In this document: piece after piece, positions 17,531 through 24,881 of the stretch | Layout: each line of letters opens with the position of its first letter | Numbering within the stretch: position 1 is the first letter of the stretch | Source: Anaerolineales bacterium | GTDB taxonomy: Bacteria > Chloroflexota > Anaerolineae > 4572-78 > J111 | Assembly (NCBI GenBank): GCA_015075405.1 | Contig: JABTUK010000004.1 | Coordinates: forward strand, 1,116,001 to 1,180,000 | Length of the DNA: 64,000 nucleotides | Direction of reading: 5' to 3' | Program-made: the position numbers and the translations under genes | Notes under the pieces: generated by a model | Database searches by the model: none | What the model was told of the DNA's origin: nothing | The model's input: only the letters and a program-made list of their open reading frames with translations

Positions 17531-17579
17531 ATTGCGTCTTGCGTCTTCCGTCGCATAAACGGAAGTCGCAAGACGCAAT
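17531..17579. repeat. Long hairpin of heptamer units
   Basis: Arms of 21 bases (ATTGCGTCTTGCGTCTTCCGT and its inverse with one mismatch) around CGCATAA. The arm is built from GCGTCTT-like heptamers. It lies 37 bases after the end of the FHA gene on the minus strand and may act as its terminator. The rest of the 17294-17615 gap shows nothing clear. Confidence 0.75.
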
Positions 17580-17615
17580 ACAGAGCGAATAACTATTTGC
17601 TTGAAATTACCAAAA

Positions 17616-18272
17616 TCAGGGATCAAGGACATAACCCAAACCGCGGACGGTTTTGAGCATGTCAGCGTCGGGTTTGACTTCGCGGAGTTTGTGGCGCAGA
17701 TTGCTGATGGCCCGGTCGAGGGCTTCGGCATCCAGGCCGGGGTCATAATCACGGCCCCATAGGGCTTCGGCGCAGCTTTCGCGGGTGCAAACCGCGCCGG
17801 CCTGCTGGTACAGGTGCAGCAGCAGCCGGAATTGGGCCGGGGTTAAATCGAGCGGCTTTTTATCCAGGCTAAAGAGCATGGCCCGTTCATCATAACGCAA
17901 CTGGCCGGTAACAAAATCGGTCGGGTCGGCATCCACAAAAACCAGCAAGGGGGCCGGTTGGCTCAAACCAATTTGATCCTCATCCTGGAGCACATGCGGT
18001 TCGCGCAGGCGGCGACCATTGACAAACGTGCCGTTGGCGCTATGGAGGTCATGCAGCAAATAACGCGGGCCGTTCCGCTCGATTCGGGCATGGAGCCGAG
18101 AGACGGCTTTGGAGTCAACCACAATATCACATTGGGGAGCACGCCCAATTGTTGAAATCTCTTTGGCTAGATAGCACCGAGCCGGCTGGATAACGGCTTC
18201 TTTGCCCGGAAAGGCCAGCAGCATGGAAGGCGCGATATATTTTTCAGCTTCCGGGGGCGCAGTTTCATCCAT
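17616..18272 (-). CDS. FHA domain plus OmpR-type winged-helix regulator
   Basis: A 218-residue protein. An FHA phosphothreonine-binding domain (about 25-110) shows STIGRAPQCDIVV, VSRLHARIE and HSANGTFVNGRRL. A winged-helix domain of the Trans_reg_C type follows (about 125-216): LDLTPAQFRLLLHLYQQAG, EALWG, ISNLRHKLRE and VRGLGYVL at the end. It thus reads a phosphorylated partner and binds DNA. The ATG at 18272 is preferred (AGGGAAGCT upstream, 16 bases after the parA stop); a start at 18317 would overlap parA. It is the third gene of a ParA-ParA-FHA operon. Confidence 0.88.
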   Translation of the reverse strand: MDETAPPEAEKYIAPSMLLAFPGKEAVIQPARCYLAKEISTIGRAPQCDIVVDSKAVSRLHARIERNGPRYLLHDLHSANGTFVNGRRLREPHVLQDEDQIGLSQPAPLLVFVDADPTDFVTGQLRYDERAMLFSLDKKPLDLTPAQFRLLLHLYQQAGAVCTRESCAEALWGRDYDPGLDAEALDRAISNLRHKLREVKPDADMLKTVRGLGYVLDP

Positions 18273-18288
18273 AGCTTCCCTGAAAGTT

Positions 18289-19068
18289 CTAGTCTGACTC
18301 GTCGGAATCTTGCCCAATTAACTTCTTGGCCAGCTTTTGGTAGGCTTTAGCCCCTTTATGGTTGCTGGCAAAATCGGTCATGGCGCGGTTGGCCAAGCTC
18401 GCTTCGGCAAAGCGAATGCTCTTGTGGACGACAATATCAAAAACCTTGTCGCCAAAAACAGCCCGAATTTCTTCCAATACTTCGCGGGAATGAATCGTCC
18501 CGGTCGAATACATAGTGGCTAAAATGCCGGTCAGTTCCAGCTCGGGGTTGAGGCGTTCTTTGATGCGGACAATGTTATCCAGCAAATCGCGCAAAACACG
18601 CATGGCCAGATACTCGGTTTGTAAGGGGACAATCACCCCATCGCTGGCGCAAAAGGCGTTAATGGTGAGCAGGCCCAAGCTGGGCGGGCAGTCAATTAAG
18701 ATAAAATCATACCAGCCATCCAGCGGCTCCAGCACCCCGCGCAGCACCAACTCGCGCCGCAGTTCGGGGATCAGCTCGATTTCGGCGGCAGCCAGGTGAT
18801 TATCGGCCGGGATCAGATCGAGGTAGGTTTGGGCCGGATAGATGGCCCGGTTAACCGGCAGTTCATCCGGGTTCATCAGCAGATCATACACTGTATGCTC
18901 CACCCCATTGATGTTGATCCCCAATCCGGCGGAGAGCGCCCCCTGCGGGTCCAGGTCTACCACCAGCGTCTTTTTTTTCATTTGGGCCAGGGCCACCCCC
19001 AAATTGATAACGGTCGTTGTTTTGCCGACCCCCCCTTTTTGATTGGCAATAGCGATGGTTTGGGTCAT
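18289..19068 (-). CDS. ParA/Soj-family ATPase
   Basis: A 259-residue deviant-Walker ATPase with KGGVGKTTTVINLG (about 11-24, signature Lys first), VVDLDPQGALSAGLG (Walker A') and LIDCPPSLGLLT (Walker B), all as in Soj/ParA. Such proteins dimerise with ATP on DNA or membranes and position cargo. It lies 22 bases after a second ParA gene and before the FHA regulator. No full ParB is adjacent, and whether this is the chromosomal Soj cannot be settled without a parS search. Confidence 0.92.
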   Translation of the reverse strand: MTQTIAIANQKGGVGKTTTVINLGVALAQMKKKTLVVDLDPQGALSAGLGININGVEHTVYDLLMNPDELPVNRAIYPAQTYLDLIPADNHLAAAEIELIPELRRELVLRGVLEPLDGWYDFILIDCPPSLGLLTINAFCASDGVIVPLQTEYLAMRVLRDLLDNIVRIKERLNPELELTGILATMYSTGTIHSREVLEEIRAVFGDKVFDIVVHKSIRFAEASLANRAMTDFASNHKGAKAYQKLAKKLIGQDSDESD

Positions 19069-19090
19069 AACGCTCCTCCACTCCCAGAAT

Positions 19091-19858
19091 TTATTCGGTT
19101 TTGTCCTGCTCTAAAGGCGGCATGGTGGCAACCAGTTCGGTCAAGCGGGCATAATCTACGGCGCCGCGGCTGCGCGGCGCGTATTCAAAAATCGTTTTGC
19201 CTACGCCCGGCGCTTCGGAGAGTTTGGTGTCTACCCGAATGGGTAAGGTGACGCGGTCGCCAAATGTTTTTTCCAGGGCGGCCAGCACGCGCGGGCTAAC
19301 CTGGCGGCGCGGATCGAAAAAAGTTGGGATAATGAGCCGGATGGTCGCCCCTTTGCCCAACATGCGGTTGATGGATTTGAGATATTCCAAAAACTGCTGC
19401 GCCCCGGCCAGGGCCAGCAGTTCCATCGAGACCGGGATAAAAACCTCGTCCACATAGGCCATCGCATTCACCGTTAGCAGCGAAACCGACGGGGCGCAAT
19501 CCATCAACAGATATTCATAACCATTCAGCCCGGCAAAGAGTTCGGCAAAAATCTCTTCGCGGGCCATTTCCAGCACCATGCGCTGCTGCGCTTTGAACAG
19601 GGCCAGGCTGCTGGGCAGCATATCCAGGTTGGGTCGAGCCGGCACAATGCACTCTTCCGCCTTAGCCTTGCGGATCAGCACATCGGCCAGCGACTTTTGG
19701 TACTGGCTTATGCCCAGGGCAATGGCCACATTGGCCTGCGTGTCCGTATCAATCAGCAGCACCCGGTGGCCCCGCAGGGCCAGCGCCGCCCCCAAACTCA
19801 CACAGGTGGTCGTTTTGCCAATTCCACCCTTAAACCCGACAATCGCTATTTTGCGCAT
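19091..19858 (-). CDS. Second ParA-family ATPase
   Basis: A 255-residue ParA relative with KGGIGKTTTCVSLG (about 10-23), LLIDTDTQANVAIALG and LMDCAPSVSLLTVNAM. The protein differs clearly from its neighbour (18289-19068) over most of the length, so the pair is not a recent duplication. The end region PGVGKTIFEYAPRSRGAVDYARL is the family's usual C-terminus. It is the first gene of a three-gene operon with another ParA and an FHA-winged-helix protein. Confidence 0.9.
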   Translation of the reverse strand: MRKIAIVGFKGGIGKTTTCVSLGAALALRGHRVLLIDTDTQANVAIALGISQYQKSLADVLIRKAKAEECIVPARPNLDMLPSSLALFKAQQRMVLEMAREEIFAELFAGLNGYEYLLMDCAPSVSLLTVNAMAYVDEVFIPVSMELLALAGAQQFLEYLKSINRMLGKGATIRLIIPTFFDPRRQVSPRVLAALEKTFGDRVTLPIRVDTKLSEAPGVGKTIFEYAPRSRGAVDYARLTELVATMPPLEQDKTE

Positions 19859-19984
19859 GTCAACAGCAGTTGCCTCTTGAAAAAAAACTATTGGGTTACG
19901 TTAAGTCGTTGACCCTTAATAGTATATCTCGACTTTATGTTATGGTCAACTATTTTTACGGGAGTAAGGAGTAGGGGATACGAG

Positions 19985-22540
19985 TCAATGTTTAGCTGTG
20001 ATGGTGACAAACGGAGTGAGCATAAGCTGGCCGTTGGTATCTTTGCGGCCATCGGAGAAGGTGAGGGGCAGGCGTTGGCCGGTGGGTTGGTGGTAAAGAC
20101 CGACTGCCAGGCGGTATTGACCAGGCGAAAGCGCAGCAGGGAGGGGCAGCAGATGAGAATCAAGGATGCGCTCGCTGGGGGTCCAAATAGTGGTAGGATA
20201 AGTATTGTTGACCGGCTGAGCGTCACTTCCCGCGACTTGTTTGCCTTCGGCGTCGAGTAAATGGATAAAAATGGTGTAATCCAGCGACGGGGCGGTAAGC
20301 GCATGCCACAGCAAATTGACCTGAAGCGATTCCCCGGCAGCCACTTGCAGCGGCTCGATGGTGTAGGCCAGCAGTTGAGCCACCTCGCCAAACGTCGCTT
20401 CTTGTCCTTGTTGCGAGGGCAGAGACGCAGGGGCGGGCAGCGGCATTTTCAAAGGACCGATAAAAAAGGTGTCCGGCGAGTCGCTCTGGCCTTCGGTCAG
20501 CGGGAGGCGTTGGCCGCTGGCCGGATTGAACAGCGCCACCGCCAGCCAGTAGCGGCCCGGCGGCGGCGAGTCGAGCAGCCGGATGGACTGTTGGGCAGCA
20601 ACGGTATCCAGGCCGGGCCGCCAAAAGGAGGTCGGATAGGCCCAATCGTTGGGCCGGGCGGTCCCATCGCCCCACACCCGGCGGTTGTCGTCAACCAACT
20701 GTAGAATGACCTCAAACTCATCGGGCATCGGGCTGTTGGCCTGCCAGTAAAGCGTGACCGGCAGGGTCTCTGCGGTTGGGTCAAGTGTGGTCGGGTAGGT
20801 TGCGCCAGCCAATTGAGCCGGGCCAAACGTTGCCGTCAACGAGCGGGTGGGCTGCTGCAAAAAGCGGGCGGGGTCGGTGGACAGCGGAGCCAGGCGAGCG
20901 ACCTGTTCTCCCCGTAGGGTGCGAATGGCCTGGGTTGAGTCGCCGGTCAGGGCGGTTTGAATGAGACGCTGGCCTTCAACCGTCAATGGGGGCAGGATAA
21001 CGGCGGTCTGCCCCTGCAAGCGCACCCAAACGCTGTCTCGTTCATTTTTCTCCGGCGAAATGACCAGGGCCGAGCCAGTGGGGGGGGCCGACAGCGCCGC
21101 CTCACGCCGGAAAGCGTCGCTCAGGTAGAACAGTAAAGGCTGGTCGTTGTAGCGGACCAGGGGAAGATAGATGGGCCGGGCAGGATCGGCGTAAGTCAGA
21201 ACTGCGTCACGAATCGCCACCGCGCCGTAATCGTAAATCCCCTGCGTTACCGGCAGCCGCGGCCATTCAATAAAATAGGCCGAGAAGGTGAAGGGAATGG
21301 TGGCGAGGACGAGGAGGAAGGGGAGGGCGTGAGGCGTGAGGTGTGAGGCGTGAGGCGTGAGGTGTGAGGTGTGAGGCATCAAACGTGACACGTGACACGT
21401 GACACGTGAAACATAGGCGAAGCCGAGGGCGACCAAGATAGCAGTGGCGGGTAAGGCGACAATCATCCGCAAGGGGTGAGGGGCTTCGATGGCGATGACG
21501 GACGGGAAGATGCCAATGAGCCACCACAGGGCGACCAGGCGATAGAAGAAATTACGCCAGTTTTTGAAGGCGCTAATGAGACCAAGCAATAAGAAGGGGG
21601 TCAGCCAGGGGGCCAGGCCGGGGGCGCCGGGCAGTCCAAAGATAGCGTTAGGGCTGCCGGTGCAGCAGAAAAAACCGAGCACCCGCAACAAGTTGCGCCC
21701 CAATTCGGCCAGCACTGCCGCCGGGGTATCGAGATAAGCCCAAACCATCACCGAGGCCGCGCGGGCGCTAAATTGAGCCGGATGGGTGGCAAAATACCAC
21801 AGCAGCGGTGCAGCGATCAAGAGGGCGGGCACGGCGAGCAACATGAAACGTGAAGCGTGAGGCGTGAGGCGTGAAGCGTGAGGCGTGAGGCGTGAGGCGT
21901 GAGGCGTGGTGCGTAGGAAAAGTTCGGGCAGCCAGGCAAGTAGCAAAATGAGGGGCAGCAGGCGGGCGGCGGAGTAGGTGTGGAAACTCAGGCCCAAAAA
22001 CAGGCCGGACAGAACAAACCAGCGTTTCTGGCTGCTGCTCCAGCCTTTGAGAAAAAACCAAAAGACCAGCACTACCAACAGCGGCACCGTCAGCGGGCGC
22101 TGGTCGCCCCGGCTGATGGCAATATGCCAGGGCGAAACAGCCAGGATGAGTCCAGCCAGGGCAGCGAACCAAATTATGAATTGTGAATGTTTAGTTGAAT
22201 TATCATCCGCCCCACTTCGCGGCGATTCGCCCCTCGTAAATCGTAAATCGTAAATCGTAAATCGTAAATCGTAAATGAACGCAAATAGGCAAACCACATT
22301 CAGCAGGCTGATGATGGCGAGTTGGAGACGAAAGGCAAAGGGGTTCGGGCCGAACAGCCAGATGAAGGGGATGAGCAGATAAACCAGCAGCGCTTCACGC
22401 CCACCGTTGGTTGGAAAAAAGAGGACCGGGCCGCCGCGCTGCATGAAGCGGATGGCGTCGAGGCCGTTAATCGCCGGGTCGAAAAAAAGGCCCAGGGGGT
22501 GGCTGGCTAACTCATAAAAGCGAAAGAAGGAGGCAGTCAA
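19985..22540 (-). CDS. GT39/GT-C-like polytopic glycosyltransferase with in-frame heptamer repeats
   Basis: An 851-residue (or longer) protein. The first half is polytopic with an early acidic ..GLFFDPAING, as in dolichyl-phosphate-mannose mannosyltransferase-like (GT39/PMT_2) enzymes that move sugars from lipid carriers outside the membrane; the second half (about 520-851) is a soluble domain with two similar blocks (VILQLVDDNRRVWGD and IFIHLLDAEGKQVAGSD), a beta-sandwich pattern. The TTG at 22540 cuts the first membrane helix; the open frame runs back to 22606, where GAGGAA precedes an ATC codon and adds KPKANSKNSSFSLWLAFLGV. Three heptamer arrays are translated in frame (HASRLTP and FTIYDLR repeats). 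Confidence 0.8.
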   Translation of the reverse strand: MTASFFRFYELASHPLGLFFDPAINGLDAIRFMQRGGPVLFFPTNGGREALLVYLLIPFIWLFGPNPFAFRLQLAIISLLNVVCLFAFIYDLRFTIYDLRFTRGESPRSGADDNSTKHSQFIIWFAALAGLILAVSPWHIAISRGDQRPLTVPLLVVLVFWFFLKGWSSSQKRWFVLSGLFLGLSFHTYSAARLLPLILLLAWLPELFLRTTPHASRLTPHASRLTPHASRFMLLAVPALLIAAPLLWYFATHPAQFSARAASVMVWAYLDTPAAVLAELGRNLLRVLGFFCCTGSPNAIFGLPGAPGLAPWLTPFLLLGLISAFKNWRNFFYRLVALWWLIGIFPSVIAIEAPHPLRMIVALPATAILVALGFAYVSRVTCHVSRLMPHTSHLTPHASHLTPHALPFLLVLATIPFTFSAYFIEWPRLPVTQGIYDYGAVAIRDAVLTYADPARPIYLPLVRYNDQPLLFYLSDAFRREAALSAPPTGSALVISPEKNERDSVWVRLQGQTAVILPPLTVEGQRLIQTALTGDSTQAIRTLRGEQVARLAPLSTDPARFLQQPTRSLTATFGPAQLAGATYPTTLDPTAETLPVTLYWQANSPMPDEFEVILQLVDDNRRVWGDGTARPNDWAYPTSFWRPGLDTVAAQQSIRLLDSPPPGRYWLAVALFNPASGQRLPLTEGQSDSPDTFFIGPLKMPLPAPASLPSQQGQEATFGEVAQLLAYTIEPLQVAAGESLQVNLLWHALTAPSLDYTIFIHLLDAEGKQVAGSDAQPVNNTYPTTIWTPSERILDSHLLPLPAALSPGQYRLAVGLYHQPTGQRLPLTFSDGRKDTNGQLMLTPFVTITAKH
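21328..21411. repeat. In-frame heptamer array 1 in the GT39-like gene (12 units)
   Basis: Seven CGTGAGG/TGTGAGG units, one CATCAAA, then three CGTGACA and one CGTGAAA: 84 bases, exactly 12 heptamers, so the frame is kept. On the protein it gives a seven-residue period LTPHASH. Confidence 0.9.
21849..21911. repeat. In-frame heptamer array 2 in the GT39-like gene (9 units)
   Basis: CGTGAAG, CGTGAGG and a last CGTGGTG unit, nine in a row (63 bases), translated as repeated TPHASRL in a loop after a Phe-Leu-Arg stretch. Confidence 0.9.
22235..22276. repeat. In-frame heptamer array 3 in the GT39-like gene (6 perfect units)
   Basis: CGTAAAT six times without error (42 bases), translated as repeated FTIYDLR. 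Being perfect, it is probably young. Confidence 0.92.
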
Positions 22541-22682
22541 GGCAACGCCGAGAAAGGCCAGCCAGAGGCTAAAGCTTGAATTTTTGCTGTTCGCTTTTGG
22601 TTTGATGGCGGTTCCTCACAGATATGCCGATCTTTCCCGATTATAACGCCATGCTGCCAACTATAAAAGTGAATTACCTTTT

Positions 22683-22774
22683 TGCGGAGAGCGGAGGGAG
22701 AAATCCCCAGGGCCTCGTCTTGCAAGTGTAGGGTCGAGAAGATTTCTCGCTCCTTTGTCGCTCGAAATGACATG
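22683..22774. repeat. TGTCATTTCGA-family palindrome, truncated copy
   Basis: Contains GGGAGAAATCCCC and the full right end GATTTCTCGCTCC ... GCTCGAAATGACATG; the left TGTCATTTCGA end is missing. It lies in the gap 22607-22925, where I see no gene. Confidence 0.7.
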
Positions 22775-22925
22775 ACGACTGCGTAAGTCCTGTAAAATGA
22801 AGCGTGAAAAGGGACAAGGACCAGGTACGCTTCGCCTCCTCACCTCACAAGTCATCGCATCTTGTCTTAGCAACCGACAAATGGCGATCCACCATTCCAC
22901 CCGGCGATTCATGCGACCCTCTGTC

Positions 22926-22953
22926 TTGACAACGCGACAAAAGTCGCTATAAT
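22926..22953 (+). promoter_or_regulatory. Consensus sigma70 promoter of the Wadjet operon
   Basis: TTGACA (22926-22931), 16 bases, TATAAT (22948-22953): both hexamers match the consensus. The HTH gene starts 28 bases downstream, leaving a short leader with no Shine-Dalgarno. GCGACAAAAGTCGC between the hexamers is an inverted repeat (GCGAC/GTCGC) and a candidate operator. Confidence 0.8.
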
Positions 22954-22981
22954 ACACCTTAAGTAGAACAAGTGTGCTATT

Positions 22982-23266
22982 ATGCCTGAATTGACCACCA
23001 AAGGACGAATTACCAAATTATTGGGCAAGTACCAGTTGACCACCGGCCAGCGACTCACCCCGCGCCGGCTGGCCCATCTAGCCGGCGTGCCCAAAGATTT
23101 AGTCTACCGGCTCGACGCCGGCCTGGCCCGCTATGTGGAGTTGGAGGCTTTGGCTCGCCTGTGCCAGGTTTTAGGCTGCCGGGTAGACGAAATTTTAATC
23201 TGGGATGGTCTCCCGGAAGACCCAACCAACGGAGCATCGAATGCCGAGTTTAACCAATCCTTTTGA
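22982..23266 (+). CDS. Xre/Cro-type HTH regulator leading the Wadjet operon
   Basis: A 94-residue protein with one helix-turn-helix of the Cro/C1 type (about 25-75): TPRRLAHLAGVPKDLVYRLDAG and LEALARLCQVLGCRVDEIL. The order and the final CRVDEIL are typical of HTH_26-like repressors. The end overlaps the jetA start by 26 bases, so the two are translationally coupled. The gene has a consensus promoter with an inverted repeat between the hexamers, which suggests autoregulation of the defence operon. Confidence 0.85.
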   Translation: MPELTTKGRITKLLGKYQLTTGQRLTPRRLAHLAGVPKDLVYRLDAGLARYVELEALARLCQVLGCRVDEILIWDGLPEDPTNGASNAEFNQSF

Positions 23267-24665
23267 CCTGCTGCCCGCCAATATTTTTAATATTTTCAGC
23301 ACCCAGGGACAGGGCGGCTTGCAGCGCCACTACATGGCTATTTTGCTGCGCCTCTACGAATTGGCCGAATTCAACCGTTTTGGCCTGACCCGCGAGGTGG
23401 TCGTTGCCGACATTGTCGAGTATTTGACCAAAGAAGGGTTGGACTCGCTGCCCCAGGCGCTGCCGGATAACGGCGACGAACCGCTGCCCGGCACCATCCA
23501 GGAATACGCCAGTTGGATGTTACGCCGCCTGGTCGAAGTCGGCTGGCTGGAGCGAGAACAGCAGGCCGATTACACCGAGTTTATCATTTTGCCCGATTAC
23601 GCCTTTACCCTGCTGGAAGCCCTGCGGACCATCCAGCAGCAGAAACCGCGCGAATACACCGGCCAGCTTTATGCCGCCCACCAGCTTATTACCCACCAGA
23701 GCGAAAACTTCTCTCCGGCCCTGGCCCTGACCCAGGCTTACGAGAATGTGCGCCAGGTGGTGCGCGGCCTGAATGAGTTGAACCAAAACATCCGCCGTTA
23801 CATCGAGCGGGTCAGCCGCAACCAGTCGGTGGCCGAACTGCTGCGCTTGCAGTACGACGAATACAGCCAGGCGCTCGGCCCGGCCTATCACGCCCTCAAA
23901 ACCTCCGACCACGTTTCGCGCTACCGGCGCGACATCATCGGCCAGTTGCAAAGCTGGCAACTTGACGCCGCCTGGCTCGACGCCACCGCCGCCGAGTTGG
24001 CCACTCAGGGCCGCCTCTCCCCCGCCCAGGCCGCCGACGAAATCAACCACTATCTGCGCTTTATCATCGGCCAACTGGAAAGCCTGGACCCGCTGCTGGA
24101 AGAAATTGACCGGCGGCACAGCCAATATTTGCGCACCTCGCTGCGCCAGATTCGCTACCAACTGGTCAGCGCCGACGGCAGCTTCAAAGACCGGCTGACC
24201 TCTCTGGCCCGCGACCTGGCCGCCCTACAGGCCGAGGGCGAAAGCTGGCTGCCGGAAGAAGCGCCGTCGTTCCAAACCGTCGCCGCCGAGCAGCCGGATG
24301 TCCACAGTTTTTACACCCTGCCCCAGCGTCGCGCTCCCTTCACCCCTCAGCCCGTGGTCCTGCCTCTGCTCGACCCTACCACCGCTCGCACTCTGCACGC
24401 CGCTACCTTGCAGCAGTTGGGCGCAGCCATTACTCCGGCCAAGATTCAGGCTTTTGTCGGTCAATTTTTCAACGGCCACCGCGTCCTCCACCTCAACGAT
24501 CTCCCCCCCGATACCTTCGCTACCCCCGCCGACCTACCATGGCTGATTTACACGGTGGCCTACGGCAACCATCCCGAAGTGAATTACAACCTGGAACCCC
24601 TCGACGGCGAGCCGGTCGAATTGGGGCCGGTGCGGGTTATGCCGTTTCAGTTGGTGAAACGATGA
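23241..24665 (+). CDS. jetA: Wadjet protein JetA (MukF/kleisin-like)
   Basis: A 474-residue protein. It starts MPSLTNPFDLLPANIFNIFS, with winged-helix-like blocks (VVVADIVEYLTKEGL, YASWMLRRLVEVGWLEREQ) and long helices (about 130-360) before a C-terminal winged-helix part. This is the JetA family of the Wadjet condensin, the kleisin that bridges the JetC ATPase heads and holds JetB. The ATG at 23241 is chosen for GGAG six bases upstream; an earlier in-frame GTG (23205) lies inside the HTH gene. The call is supported by the order with JetB, JetC and JetD downstream. A tandem-repeat hairpin starts one base after the stop. Confidence 0.88.
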   Translation: MPSLTNPFDLLPANIFNIFSTQGQGGLQRHYMAILLRLYELAEFNRFGLTREVVVADIVEYLTKEGLDSLPQALPDNGDEPLPGTIQEYASWMLRRLVEVGWLEREQQADYTEFIILPDYAFTLLEALRTIQQQKPREYTGQLYAAHQLITHQSENFSPALALTQAYENVRQVVRGLNELNQNIRRYIERVSRNQSVAELLRLQYDEYSQALGPAYHALKTSDHVSRYRRDIIGQLQSWQLDAAWLDATAAELATQGRLSPAQAADEINHYLRFIIGQLESLDPLLEEIDRRHSQYLRTSLRQIRYQLVSADGSFKDRLTSLARDLAALQAEGESWLPEEAPSFQTVAAEQPDVHSFYTLPQRRAPFTPQPVVLPLLDPTTARTLHAATLQQLGAAITPAKIQAFVGQFFNGHRVLHLNDLPPDTFATPADLPWLIYTVAYGNHPEVNYNLEPLDGEPVELGPVRVMPFQLVKR

Positions 24666-24666
24666 A

Positions 24667-24720
24667 GCGAGGAGAGGTGAGGCGAGGAGGCGAAAAATCT
24701 CTTTCCTCGCCTCCTCGCCA
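24667..24720. repeat. Inverted tandem 7/8-mer array at jetA 3' end
   Basis: Left arm GCGAGGA / GAGGTGA / GGCGAGGA / GGCG, right arm CCTCGCCTCCTCGCC, spacer AAAAATCTCTTT. Unit type as in the array at 4145. Confidence 0.8.
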
Positions 24721-24766
24721 TGTCGCTGCTTCGGAGTTGGGCTGTATAATATACCCAACGCATTTC

Positions 24767-24836
24767 AAAATTTCCGTAGCTGACACATCCCCATGCGTCA
24801 GCGGACGGCATAGGGATGCCGTCCTACGGAAATTTT
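24767..24836. mobile_element. 70-bp element with perfect 13-bp terminal inverted repeats
   Basis: AAAATTTCCGTAG (24767-24779) and its perfect inverse (24824-24836). Inside are two more hairpins, GCTGACACATCC..GCGTCAGC and GGACGGCAT/ATGCCGTCC. It lies between jetA and the DUF4058 gene, and an in-frame ATG of the latter falls inside it (not used). Confidence 0.75.
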
Positions 24837-24881
24837 AGCGTGCGCTTAGTATATAAAGCGTTGTTTGAAAGGAGTAAGTCA

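Noticed and set aside
21328..21411. CRISPR array
   Set aside because: Units are seven bases without spacers and lie in a coding frame; no cas gene in the window.
22661..22957. 98-residue minus-strand frame upstream of the GT39-like gene
   Set aside because: Most of it is translation of a TGTCATTTCGA repeat copy (SRHVISSDKGARN), which recurs wherever the repeat occurs.
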